Assembly: GCF_003096195.1 (NCBI RefSeq)
Contig: NZ_CP023004.1
Location: 1,902,501-1,966,500 of the forward strand
Source of the DNA: Ereboglobus luteus
Lineage (GTDB): Bacteria; Verrucomicrobiota; Verrucomicrobiia; Opitutales; Opitutaceae
Direction of reading: 5' to 3'
DNA length: 64,000 bases
This document shows, in pieces, positions 17,051 to 27,500 of this stretch; the first letter of the stretch is position 1; the number at the start of each line of letters is the position of its first letter. The notes beneath the pieces are model-generated. The model was not told the DNA's origin and searched no databases. It worked only from the letters and a program-made list of their open reading frames with translations. The translations under genes and the position numbers were made by a program.

Positions 17051-20000
17051 TCAGCGCGCGCCGAGCTCGCGCATCCTGATAATTTTTCGGAGGCCGAATA
17101 ACAAGCAGATCAACGCCAGACTCCAGAGGCTCGGAGCGCCGCCACCGCCACCACCACCGCTGTTGTTATTGTCGTTGGTGCCGGTGTTTGTTGCGCCCTC
17201 CTGCGTCACGGTGCAGCTGGCGGTGCGATTACCCGCCGTGACTGTGACGACTCCAGTGCGCGAGTTTGACGAAGTGTTGGTGGCGCAGGTGACAATGAAG
17301 GAGCCGGTGGCGACACCCGCGGCGGGCGAGACGGTCAGCCACGATGCGGAGGAGGCTGCGGTCCATGTGATGTTGCTATCCACGGTCACGGTGAAATTGT
17401 TTCTACTTCCGGAAACCTGTTTTGCGACGGGGCTGACGCTGAGCGTGATGTCGGTGCCGGTTGTCCATGTGACCTGATCGAGCCAGACACCGTCGGCTCC
17501 GATGGATCCGGCGGGATCCTTGTCGTAAAGCCATTTCAATTTATGCTCGCCGGTTCCGGTGATTACAAAGATGTGTTGCGCCCAGTCATGTTCACCGCCG
17601 AGACCGCTTCTTTGGCGACCGTTCATTTCAAACGTCTGTGCTTTGCCGTCCGAGTAGAACGTCTGTTCCCGTCCATCTATGTAGAAATACAAAAAATCTC
17701 CCCACGTTCCATGTTCGTCCTTGCTCCATGGTTCGGATGAGACTTTGCACCAAAAACTCAAGATACCTTCGCCGGTGACGGTCGTTTGAATCCATGTTTG
17801 TTGGCCGTCTTCCACGCCAGAAGTCGATGTGCCGAGGATAATCCCGCTGCGCGCGGCGTGTTGTCCGTCGTGCGTGGTGATGGTTTGAGTGGTCCAAGGG
17901 GCGTCTATGGCTGATCCATTTTCGTCTTCTGCGCCGGTCGTCCAAACGAGGTTGTTGTCGAGCGCAGTCGCGAGGGGGATGTGCGCGGGTTGCGCGACTT
18001 CGCAGACGCGGCTGATGCCTCCGCTGGTGATGGTGATGGTAGCGCGGCGCGGGGAGCCGGTGTCGTTGGCATTATGGGTAACGGTAAGGGTTTGACTGCC
18101 TGCGTTGCCGGAGGCGGGCGTGACACCCAGCCATGAGGCGTCGGTTGTCGCCGTCCATGTTTTGGAGGTTGTGGCGGTGAGTGTGAACTGACCGGCGGCG
18201 GAGTCAGCCTCCTTGGTGTTGGGTGTGATGGCGGGATTGAAGTTGTCGGGCGTCCAGACGACTTGATCGACCCAGGCGGCGCCGGTTGTGCCGGCGGAGG
18301 CTTTGTCAAAGGTCCAGCCGAACTGGTGCGTGCCGGTGGTGGTGATAGCAATGGTTTTTTTTGCCCAGTCTTGCTGCCCGGTGATGCTCTCCGGGGTTTC
18401 GGTCAGGGCGGTTGAGAGGTCGGTGGTGGCAAAGACGAGTGCGTCGGCTGCGTCGGCGGAGATTTTCCACCAGAAACTGACGGTGCCGGAGCCTTCGACT
18501 GTGGTGAGGACGCCGCTGCTCTGGCCTTGCGCGAGGGCTCCGCTTTGCGCGGCGGCAACCCCGTCGTAAGTGGTCGTTGTTTGACCGAACCATTCGGCGT
18601 CAGCGCCGGGCTCCTTCGTCCACGTGAGTTCGCTGGCAAGCGCGGCGGCGAGGGATGGGTTGGACTGGACGAGATTGGTGGAGAGCGTGTATTGGCCGAT
18701 GCTGCCGTAGGCGGTGTAACCGGTGCGGGTGGAGATGCTGGTTGCATAAGGGTTTCCGGTGCTTCCAGAGGTGATGCGCAAATACCACTGGCCGGCGTCG
18801 AGTTGCTTGGAGAGCGTTGCGTAGGTGAGGGTGGGGGCGTTGTTGGAACTGTTTAGGTTTCCTGAGGAGTCGAGGATCTCGAGTTTGAGGTCGGTGCTGC
18901 CGATGATCGTGCCTGTGCCGGAGACTCGGGTCGGATAGAGCGAGAAGTTGATGGAGCCGGGGGATGAGAGATTGATGCCATAGTAATGGGGCTCATCGGC
19001 ATTGCGAATGAGGCCGCTCGCGCCGATGCTGCCGTCATCGCCGGTGGTGAGCGGGAGCGCAGTCGCGCGGGTGGTGGCGGCGATGACGCCGCGATAGCCA
19101 AGTTTGCCCTCGATAATCATGAGGTCATCCTCCTTGTTGTTGGCGCTGTAATATTCTCCCTTCGACCATTGGTAGACATTTCTACGGTTGGCATTGTAGG
19201 CATTGCCCATGATGGTGCCCCAAGAGGTGGCGCCCGTGCCGTGTCCCGGATAATAACCAAAATCGTCACTGCTGGTTTGATAGCCGGGGCCATCGTGACT
19301 GAGGCCGAGGTTGTGGCCAAACTCGTGTGCGGCGGCGTAGGCGATGTCGGCGTTGATTGACTTCAGCGTGTCATAATAAATGAAGACGGGGCTGAGATCG
19401 GTTTCGTAACCAAGCCATCCAAAGGCTTGAAGGATCGCGACCCCGTCAGCGCCGTCGGCGGCGGCGGGCATCTTTCTCCCATTGGCGTCGCTGCTGCGGG
19501 TAATAAGCACGCGGCCGGTGGTGCGTGTGAAGATGGCGGGCTTTTCAGTGGTCACGTCCACATCGAACGCGGAGAAATATTCGGAAACGCGTTCCCAGAT
19601 TCTGACGATGTTTTCCTGCTCCTGTTCATTGAAAGTGGTGGCGTCGCCGTCGATGTTGTAGGGGGTCGCCCTGTAGCGATCGACCTCATAGGATTTATTC
19701 CATGCGGTGTTTTCGATGGTGCCTCCGCCGAAGTCGAGAAAGATGACTTTGGTCGCGCCGGGGCGCGAATGACGCACGGGGGGCGGCTGATGGGAACAGA
19801 GGCTGCGGCTACCGTCGGATCGAGTGTGCCGGCTGTGGAAATCTCAGCCGGCGCGCCGCCGGGGTGATCTCCTGTGACAAAGCGGCACGCGTAATAGAGA
19901 TGTCCCTTGGGCGTGAGGTGCAGGCTGGCAAAATCTGCTGCGGGGATGCGGTTTGCCGCGAGGGTTCTGAATGCGAAGGAGCGGGCCTCGGGAGCAAGGG

Positions 20001-20418
20001 AGCGGAGTTCTTCGCGGAAACGGGCCGAGGGAATTGTATCGAGGGTGGCGCGCTGTTTTTGCGTGAGAGCGCCTGTCCCGGCGGAGCCATTGCTTTCGTC
20101 GAGGGCGGGCGCGTTTGAGCTGGATGGTTGAGTTGCCAACGAGGCGCGGGAGACTGTGCGATGGCGGGGGTGTTTCTCGTGGTTAGCCACAATGGTTTCG
20201 GTGGAAACGGGCGCGAGCAGCGCCTTGGTGTCTGTTTGATCATCGTGGCGGTCCGTGACAGATTGTGGCGCGAGGGCGTTGGCGGTCCGTTTCGCGGTTT
20301 GCGGAGAAATTTGCTTGGAGCCTTGGGAGTTAAAAAAGAAAGCAGCTCCCGCTACGAATAGCACTGTTGTGCCGATTAGGAAAACCTTCCGGACTGAGGG
20401 TTTGTTGAAAGCGATCAT
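17051..20418 (-). CDS. Secreted metzincin metalloprotease with BACON domains and C-terminal anchor (one frameshift)
   Basis: ATG 20418 opens a hydrophobic leader (VFLIGTTVLFVAGAAFFF). About 210 residues later the frame breaks at the G6 run 19778-19783; one more base joins ISRPPV to the frame continuing RHSRPGATKVIFLDFGG, giving ~1122 residues. The catalytic motif HEFGHNLGLSHD (HExxHxxGxxHD, DNA about 19292-19327) and a downstream Met-turn (TIMG) make it a metzincin zinc protease. Then come a PPC-like beta region (LKLEILDSSG..., WYLRI), two BACON carbohydrate-binding-type repeats (each ending in a CEVAQ or CTVTQ strand), with LamG/Ig-like segments between. The end is Gly7-APSLW, a hydrophobic helix and an Arg/Lys cluster, i.e. 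a sortase-like tripartite tail. Role: degradation of extracellular or host-derived proteins/glycoproteins is inferred. Confidence 0.8.
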
Positions 20419-20525
20419 AATTGGAGGGAATATGGTTTTTAGTCTGTGTGCCACCTCAAAAAGTATCAACGGCACAGGCGCGGAGATGCGGAAATTTGTT
20501 TAAAACAATGTTTCAAACAATAATC

Positions 20526-20554
20526 GCAGGGGCGCGCCTTGTGCTCGCCCCTGC
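20526..20554. repeat. Single REP-like hairpin
   Basis: GCAGGGGCG and CGCCCCTGC flank an 11-base loop in the spacer between the metalloprotease and dehydrogenase genes. It resembles one arm of the pair at 3598-3696. A second small hairpin (CCGTTCGCGGACGG) follows at about 20557-20571; together they might also terminate the dehydrogenase transcript. Confidence 0.5.
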
Positions 20555-20578
20555 GGTCCGTTCGCGGACGGTTTCAGG

Positions 20579-21406
20579 CTATTTCAACAGTTTGACGAGC
20601 GCCGAGAAATCCTCGTCGGAGTAGCCGGCCTGGTCGGCGTGGTAGAGGCATTCGCGCACGGTGTCGAGTATCGGGAAATCGTCGCAGCCTTCCGTCCGCG
20701 ATGCCAGGCGCATGTCCTTTAACATGTGTTTCACCGAGAACTGCGGCGCGAAATCGCCCGAGCGCAACTTCGGCTCCTTGAGCGCCGTGACGCCCGAGTA
20801 GCTCACGTTTTGCCTGATGACCTTGAAAAACAAATCGTCCAGCACTCCCGCCTTGCGCACCATCGTCAGCGTCTCGGCAAGCGCCTGCATTTGCCCCGCG
20901 ATGTTCAGGTTCATCGCCAGTTTGAGCGTTGTCGCCTGCGCGTTGGTGCCGATGGTGTATCGAAACTCGGATACAAGCGCGAGCAACGGCTCCACTTCCG
21001 CGATCAGCGCATCGTCGCCGCCGAGATAATAAACCGATTTTTTTTGCTCCGCCGCCGGCTTGCTGCCGGTGAACGGCGCCTCCAGGTAACGCGCGCCGCG
21101 CGCCTCGACGAGTTTCTTGAACTCGTCGCTGCTTGCCGGATCAATTGTGCTCGACTGGATGACAATTTTTCCCGCGCCGAGGGCGGGCAAAATCTGCTCG
21201 AGAACGCCCTTCACCGCCGGCGGATCGGCAACGACAATTTGCACCACGGCGGCCTCCTTTGCGACATCGAGCGCGGAGGGTTTCCATTTCGGAAAATCCG
21301 GATGCGCCGTGCGATTCCACGCGCCCGCAAGCACGCCCGCATCGTTGTAATGACGGGCCCACACACTGCCGATAATCCCAAGACCAATGACGCCGATTGT
21401 TTTCAT
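20579..21406 (-). CDS. NAD(P)-binding beta-hydroxyacid dehydrogenase family protein
   Basis: 275 residues from ATG 21406. The N-terminus carries the Rossmann motif GVIGLGIIGSVWARHY (GxGxxG), then the family's substrate-binding block (EAPFTGSKPAAEQ, matching the usual APVSGG position) and the catalytic Lys in TLKLAMNLN. This is the 3-hydroxyisobutyrate / tartronate-semialdehyde / glyoxylate reductase family; the precise substrate cannot be assigned, and imine-reductase members are also possible. Cytoplasmic. It sits between the protease and the giant autotransporter on the same strand, with no obvious metabolic partner. Confidence 0.85.
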   Translation of the reverse strand: MKTIGVIGLGIIGSVWARHYNDAGVLAGAWNRTAHPDFPKWKPSALDVAKEAAVVQIVVADPPAVKGVLEQILPALGAGKIVIQSSTIDPASSDEFKKLVEARGARYLEAPFTGSKPAAEQKKSVYYLGGDDALIAEVEPLLALVSEFRYTIGTNAQATTLKLAMNLNIAGQMQALAETLTMVRKAGVLDDLFFKVIRQNVSYSGVTALKEPKLRSGDFAPQFSVKHMLKDMRLASRTEGCDDFPILDTVRECLYHADQAGYSDEDFSALVKLLK

Positions 21407-21563
21407 AGTGCCCGCACCATCCACCATTTCCCATCAAATCGCAAAATGTATTTGATGAACATGTCCCGAAGGAGGGGCGCGCCCGACGGGCGCGCCGGGA
21501 ATAGCGGGAGATAAACGCGGCGGTTGGCGGAATGTCGCCGGCGTCCGGAACGGCGAAACCGCC

Positions 21564-24500
21564 CTACCACATGCGGCGGTAGCCGAGGTTGAATGACCAA
21601 GGGCGCTCGTAGGCGGGGGCCTTGGCGTATTCATAATCCAAATACACCTGGCTGCCGGCGTCGATTCGATACGCCGCGCCGAGGCCGGCTTCCATGCGCC
21701 AGCCGCGATAGGTCGGCCCCACCTTCGTGTCCAACGCGGTGATTTCGCCGCCGTTGGCATCGACCCGGGCCGCGCCGATTTTGCCGTAGGGATGCCAGCG
21801 GCTCGAGAGGAGCTGGCGCCCAAAGCGGAGCTGGCCGCGGTATTGCAGCGTGTCGCTGTCGGAGACGCGCACGGTCATGCGGTTGCCCGGATCGGACGAT
21901 TTCGTCTCGTAGGTGTCGCCGTTCAGCCAGCCTTGCGAGATTTGCACGGAGGGTTCGAGCCACCAGCCGTCGGTGCGCTTGAGCATGCGGCCAAACTCAA
22001 CCGAGATGCCTTGCGCCTTGCTCGTGTAATCGCCGGATACCGCGGCGCCGCCATACGGGCGGCTTTCAAAGTCGTGCTTGTAACGGTCGGCGCGCAACAC
22101 GATGTCGGCATACCAGCCGGCGTCGCCGAGCCAGGTCGCGTAGAGGCCGAGGCCGACGTTGGTGCTGGAGCCGTCGTCGGCGTTGCGGAAATCGCGGTCG
22201 GTGCCGCCCATGTCAATGAATGCGCCGAACAGCCAGGTGGCGTTTGCGGAGCCGTTGCGCAGGGCTTTGTCGGCGCCGGCGGTGATGCCGTAGGTGTCCT
22301 GGCTGAAGCGGCTGGAGCGCATCGGGCTCAGGGCGTTGAGGCGGTAGGTGTAGCCGCGCATCCAGATGTTGCCGGTGAGCGGCGCGTTGGTGGCGAGGTT
22401 TTCGGCGCGCACGTCGCCCATGCGTTTGTGCAGGGAGTCCATGCCGTAGTGCCAGCTCAGGCCGAGGAGGGAGGCGGAGTTGACAATGGTCTGGCCGGCG
22501 TCGCTGTAGGGCGAGGGTTCGTCGCCGGTGCCGGTGGGGTTGGCAAGATACCAGTTGGCCGGGTCGGTTTCGCCCTTGACCCAATAATAACGGTAGAGGC
22601 CGGCGTCGCGGTATTGCGGGCCGGTGAGGCTGAAGTCGGCTTCGTTCGCGGCCTGCACAATCATGAGGCGTTGTCCGGCCTTGGTCGGGTTGCCGCCGTG
22701 GTTGGAGAGGTCGAGCGTGTAGGCGCCCGTGGTGGCGCCGTCGATGCGGAGGAGGTCGCCGCGGAGGAGGGCGAGGTTCGCGGACATCGTGATGGTGTTG
22801 ACGCCGCCGGCGAGGTTGCCGTGGACGCGCAGGGTTTTGAAGGCGGTGTTGTCGGCGGCGGGCGCGCCGAAGAAGATTTTCGCGCCGGTGGCGAGGGTGA
22901 GGTTGTTGACGTCGGAGCTGGCGGTGAGCGTCCACGAGCTGGTGGCGTCGATGTTCACGTTGGCGATGTCGATTTTGCCGGTGAGCGCGGTCGCGCCGGT
23001 GAGGGAGACGTTTACCGTGGCGGCGGTGTCGGCGAGGATGTCGCCGGCGAGCGTCATGTTGTTGAAGGTGGCGTTGGTCGTGCCCGTGCCGGCGGCGTTG
23101 AGCACGACGCCGCTGTCGGTGATGGCGTGCGCAAGGCTGTCGAGGGTGACGGTGGCGGCGCCGCTGTCGTGCGAGACGTCGATGAGGTTGCCTTCGGCGA
23201 CGAGCGCGCCGCCGGTGAGCGCGACGGCGCTTTCGCCGGTGCCGGAGATGGCGATGCCGTGGCCGGTAACATCAATCGTCATGGTGCCGCCGGTGACGGT
23301 CGATGTGGCGGCGGCGCCGGCGAGGATGTTGATGGCGTTTGCGTTGGCGCCGTTGGTTCTGATCGCGCCGCCGTTCAGGGTGATGGTGGCGGCGGAGGAA
23401 TGGACGCCGTGGGAGGCGTCGCCTTCGGTCATTATGATGGTGTTGTCGGCGGTGATCGTGGAGATCTTCGAGGTGTCGGTGCTGTTAACCCCGGTGGCGC
23501 GGAGGCCGTATGAGCCGGTGCCGGTGGTGGCGATGGCGTTGTCGCCGGTGAGCGCGACGGTGCTGCCGCCGTTGGCGGCGATGCCGTGGCCGACTGATTT
23601 GAGCCGGAGGTTTTCGGCGTTGACAGCGCTGGTGCTGGCGTTGTCGGTCCATGCGACGATGCCGCCGGAGTTGTCGGCGGGGGCGTTTTGCACGTCGATG
23701 CTGGCGTCGACGAGGTTCACGGTGCCGCCTTTTTCGGCGACGATGCCGATGCCGCGGTTGCCGGTGGTGGTGATTTCGATGGCGGTGCCGGTGAAGACGG
23801 CGCCGTCGCTTGCGCCGATGCCGTAGCTGTTGCCATTGCCGGTGGTGGTGATCGAGAGGCCGGCGGCGTTGATGAGCGAGCCGGTGCCGGTGACGAGCAC
23901 GCCGTGCGCGCCCGTGCCGGTGGTCTTGATGGTGCCGGTGAAGATGCCCGAGCCGTCGGCGTTGATTTTGCCGCCGCTGTAAACATGAACGCCCGCCGCG
24001 CCGGTGGCGTTTGTGAGCGTATCCAAATTCAGGATACCGCCCGCGCCGGTTTGGATTTCGGCGTTGTTGACGATGACGCGTCCGTGGACGGTTTGCGAGT
24101 GGCCGTCGAGGTTTAGGACTGAATCCGGGTTGAGGGTGAGCTCGCCGGTTTCGCCGAGGGCGTTGTTGGTGATGGCGGTGACGGTGCCGGTGGCGATGGT
24201 GGTGGCGCCGGTGTAATCGCTGAGGCCGTTGCCGACGCGGATGACCATGCCGTCGGTGGCGGTGAAGGTGTAGTTGCCGGAGCCGGAGAGGATGGCGCCG
24301 AGGGTGTCGTCGGTCGCGCCGTCGGTGGAGATTTGCACGGTCTGGCCGGCGAGGGCGTCGATTTGCGCGAGGCCGTAGTTGAGGTAGATGCCGCTGCCGG
24401 TGACGGCGCCGTAATAATCGTAGGTGAGGTCGGCGACGTGCGTGCCGGATTGCACGAGGGCGCTGGTGGAGGAGACCGCGCTGGCGATCGTGCCGGAGCT

Positions 24501-27500
24501 GGCCGATGAGGGGATGATGCTGATGGAGAGTTGCGTGCCGACGTTGCGCACGGTGCCGGTGACGGCGACGAGCTGGTTTTGCAGCATGCCGGCTGTGCCG
24601 GTTTCGAATGCGGGAGGAGGCATGTAGTTGTCCTGATCAATGAGCGCGGGGGCCTTGGTTGATGAGGGGATGATGTTGTGCACGGTGCCGGAGAGGGCGA
24701 CTTCGACGGTGCCGCCACCGGAGGCGTCGAGCGTGCCGGAGACGGTGAGGAGGTCCTCGACGAAGTTCACGCCGGTGCTGCCGGAGGTGCGGACGGCGAG
24801 GGTGCCGCTGTTGAAGGAGAGTCCGGCGATGGTGCCCGCGCCCTCGACGGCGGTGCGGTTGAGGGCGTCGAGGCGGAGGGTGGCGTTGGCGAGGGCGGAC
24901 ATGTTGGTCGCGCCTTGCGAGTTGGCGGTGCCGCCAAGGATGAAGCGGCCGTTGCCGAGGGCGAGGGTGCCGCGGAAATCGTTAACCATGTCGGCGGCGG
25001 CGTTGGTGCCGAGGGCGATCAGGTTTGTGCCGCTGCCGTCGGCGAGGCTGATTTTGAGAACGCTGGTGGCGTCGGTCGTCGTGCGGTGGTTGTAGGTGTA
25101 GTCGCCCGAGACGGCGCGCTGGACGTGGAATTGCGAGCCGTTGAGGAGGTCGAGGTTGAGGGTGTTCGAGCCGGTGGCGGCGGTGTAGGACCAGAGGGTG
25201 TCGTCGGGGACGGTCTCGCCCTGGCGTCCGCCGATGATGTCGCCGGTGACGCTGGTGGCGTTGTCGAGGATGACGCGCAGGGCGTTGGAGTTGGTGGCGC
25301 TGGCGTGGAGCGAGATGGCGTTTGTGCCGTTGGTGATCGAGGTGACGCCGTCGAGCGTGAGCGTGCCGCTGGTGTTGACGGCGCGGACGAGTTCGGCGGC
25401 GGCGGTGATGGAGCCGGTCTTGATCGTGACGCTGCTGCCGAGGGGCGTGCCGGCGGGCTGGCTGTCGATTCCGAAGAGGATGGCGCTCGTCTCGCTGGTG
25501 ATGATGGCGTTGGTGGTTTCGATTGCGCCGGCGTTGTCAACGGTCACGGCCACGGCGTTGTTTTTGGCGATGAGGGTGGTGTTTTGCGCGACGAGTTTTC
25601 CGCCGCGATTCGCGGTGGTGTCGTAGCCGGAGGCCTTGATCGCGGCGGTGCTGGCGTTGGCGCTGGTCGTGGTGAGCGTGCCGCCGGTGATGCTCACGAA
25701 GGCATCGTAGTTGGCGAAAGCGGCGTGCGCCATGTTGCCCTCGGTGGTGATGTTGAAGTTGTCGAGAGCGAGCGTGCTGGTGAAGAGTGCTCCCACACCG
25801 CTGGCCGCCGCGCCGAAGGAGTGGTCGCCTTGCGTGGTGATAGAGCCGTTCTTGAAGGAGAGGATGGCGCCGTTGGTGGCGTGGATGCCGTAGGATGCGT
25901 CACCGGTCGTGCTGATGTTGGTTGTTTCGGCGGTGCTGACGATGCGCGCGCCGGAGCCTATTGCGTAGATGCCGTGCGAATAGTCTCCGATCGTGGCGAT
26001 TGTGCTGACGGTGCCGGGGACGGGCGTTGTTGCGAGCGCGGTTCGGTAAACGGAGCTGGTTTCGGCGTTGTTGTGGGCGTTGGCGCTTGCGGAACCCGAA
26101 TAAGCATGAATGCCGTAAGCGGATGTGCCGCTCGTGTTGATGTTGCCGGAGTTTACGACAATGGCCGCGCCCTCGGTATTCTCGGTGCGGGCGTAAATGG
26201 CGCTCGACGAGCCTCCCTCAGTGATGAGGCGGCCAGTGTTAATGATGGTGGCTGCGTTGTTGGAGCCGTCCGTCGTGGTTCCGGAGGTGACGCCGGCATA
26301 GAGCGCGTAGGCGGAATCGCCGCGGGTTTCGATGGTGCCGGAGGAATAGGTGATCGTCACGTTGCCGTCGTTGCGGCCCGCACCGCCGTTGATGGTCGCG
26401 GCGAGACCGTAGGAATAGACGTTTGTGCCCGTGCTCTCGGGGATGTCAGCGGCGGCAAGGATGTTGCCCGAACCGGTGATGGAGAGGTTGCCGATGTTGT
26501 TTATGGCGTGGATATACGCACCGGCGCCGCGGTTTTGAGCGTGGGTTTCGATGTCGCCGTCGATGACCATGCGGATGTCGCCGGTGCCGGATTTGGTAAC
26601 ATAGATGGCGGAGCCCGCGCTGTCGATCCAGTTGCCCGTGTCCGTGTCGGTCGAGCCTTTCTGAATGGTGATCTTGCCGATGGCGTGCGTGATGTCCACA
26701 TCGCCGTCGCTGCGGCTGGCATTGACGATGATGCCGTGCGCGCTCTCGGCGGAGGTGGTGATTGAGGCGGTGTTATCGATGGTTATGCTGCCTTTGCCGA
26801 TGGCGTAGATGCCGGTGGACTGCGTGCCGGTTGTGGCGAGTGCGCCGGTGTTGGTGATGTCGATGTTGCCGGAGCCGGTGGCGTAAATGGCGTGGGAGTT
26901 TTCGCCGTTGGTGGTGATGTTGCCGGCGTTGGTGATGGTGATGGAGCCGGCGGCTTGGAGGAGTTCCCTGGTGCTGCTGTCGTATCCGGTTGCGGAGATG
27001 CCGTGCGCGGCGGAGCCGCTGGTTTCGATGGTGGCGGCGGTGTTGACGAGTATCGCGCCGGTGCCGCCGGTGGTGAATGCCATGATGCCGTGCGAGCGGT
27101 CGCCGGCGGTTCGGATGGTGCCGCTGACGGCGGATGCGGTGTAGGCGCCGGTGAGGGTGTCGGTCGCGCCAGCACGGTCTGCGGTGTAGCCGATGCGGAC
27201 GTCGCCGTTGCCGGTGGTGTTGCTGATGTAGGCGCGGATGCCGCGGTTGTCGGTGCCGAGGGTTTCGATGAGCGAATCGGCGTTGTTGGAGGTGACGGTG
27301 ACGTTGCCGGAGGTGCCGTCGTGGCCGGCGTTGATGCCGGTGCCGCCCGCGGTGTCGGCGTTGCCGGCGAGGATGTGGGTGCCGGTGTATTCGATGGCGA
27401 TTTGACCGGTGCCGCTGACGTGCGCGACGATACCTTGCGGATGTGTGCCGGAACCACTGGCGATGATTTCGCCGGTGGCGTAGATTTGGGCGTTGCCGGA

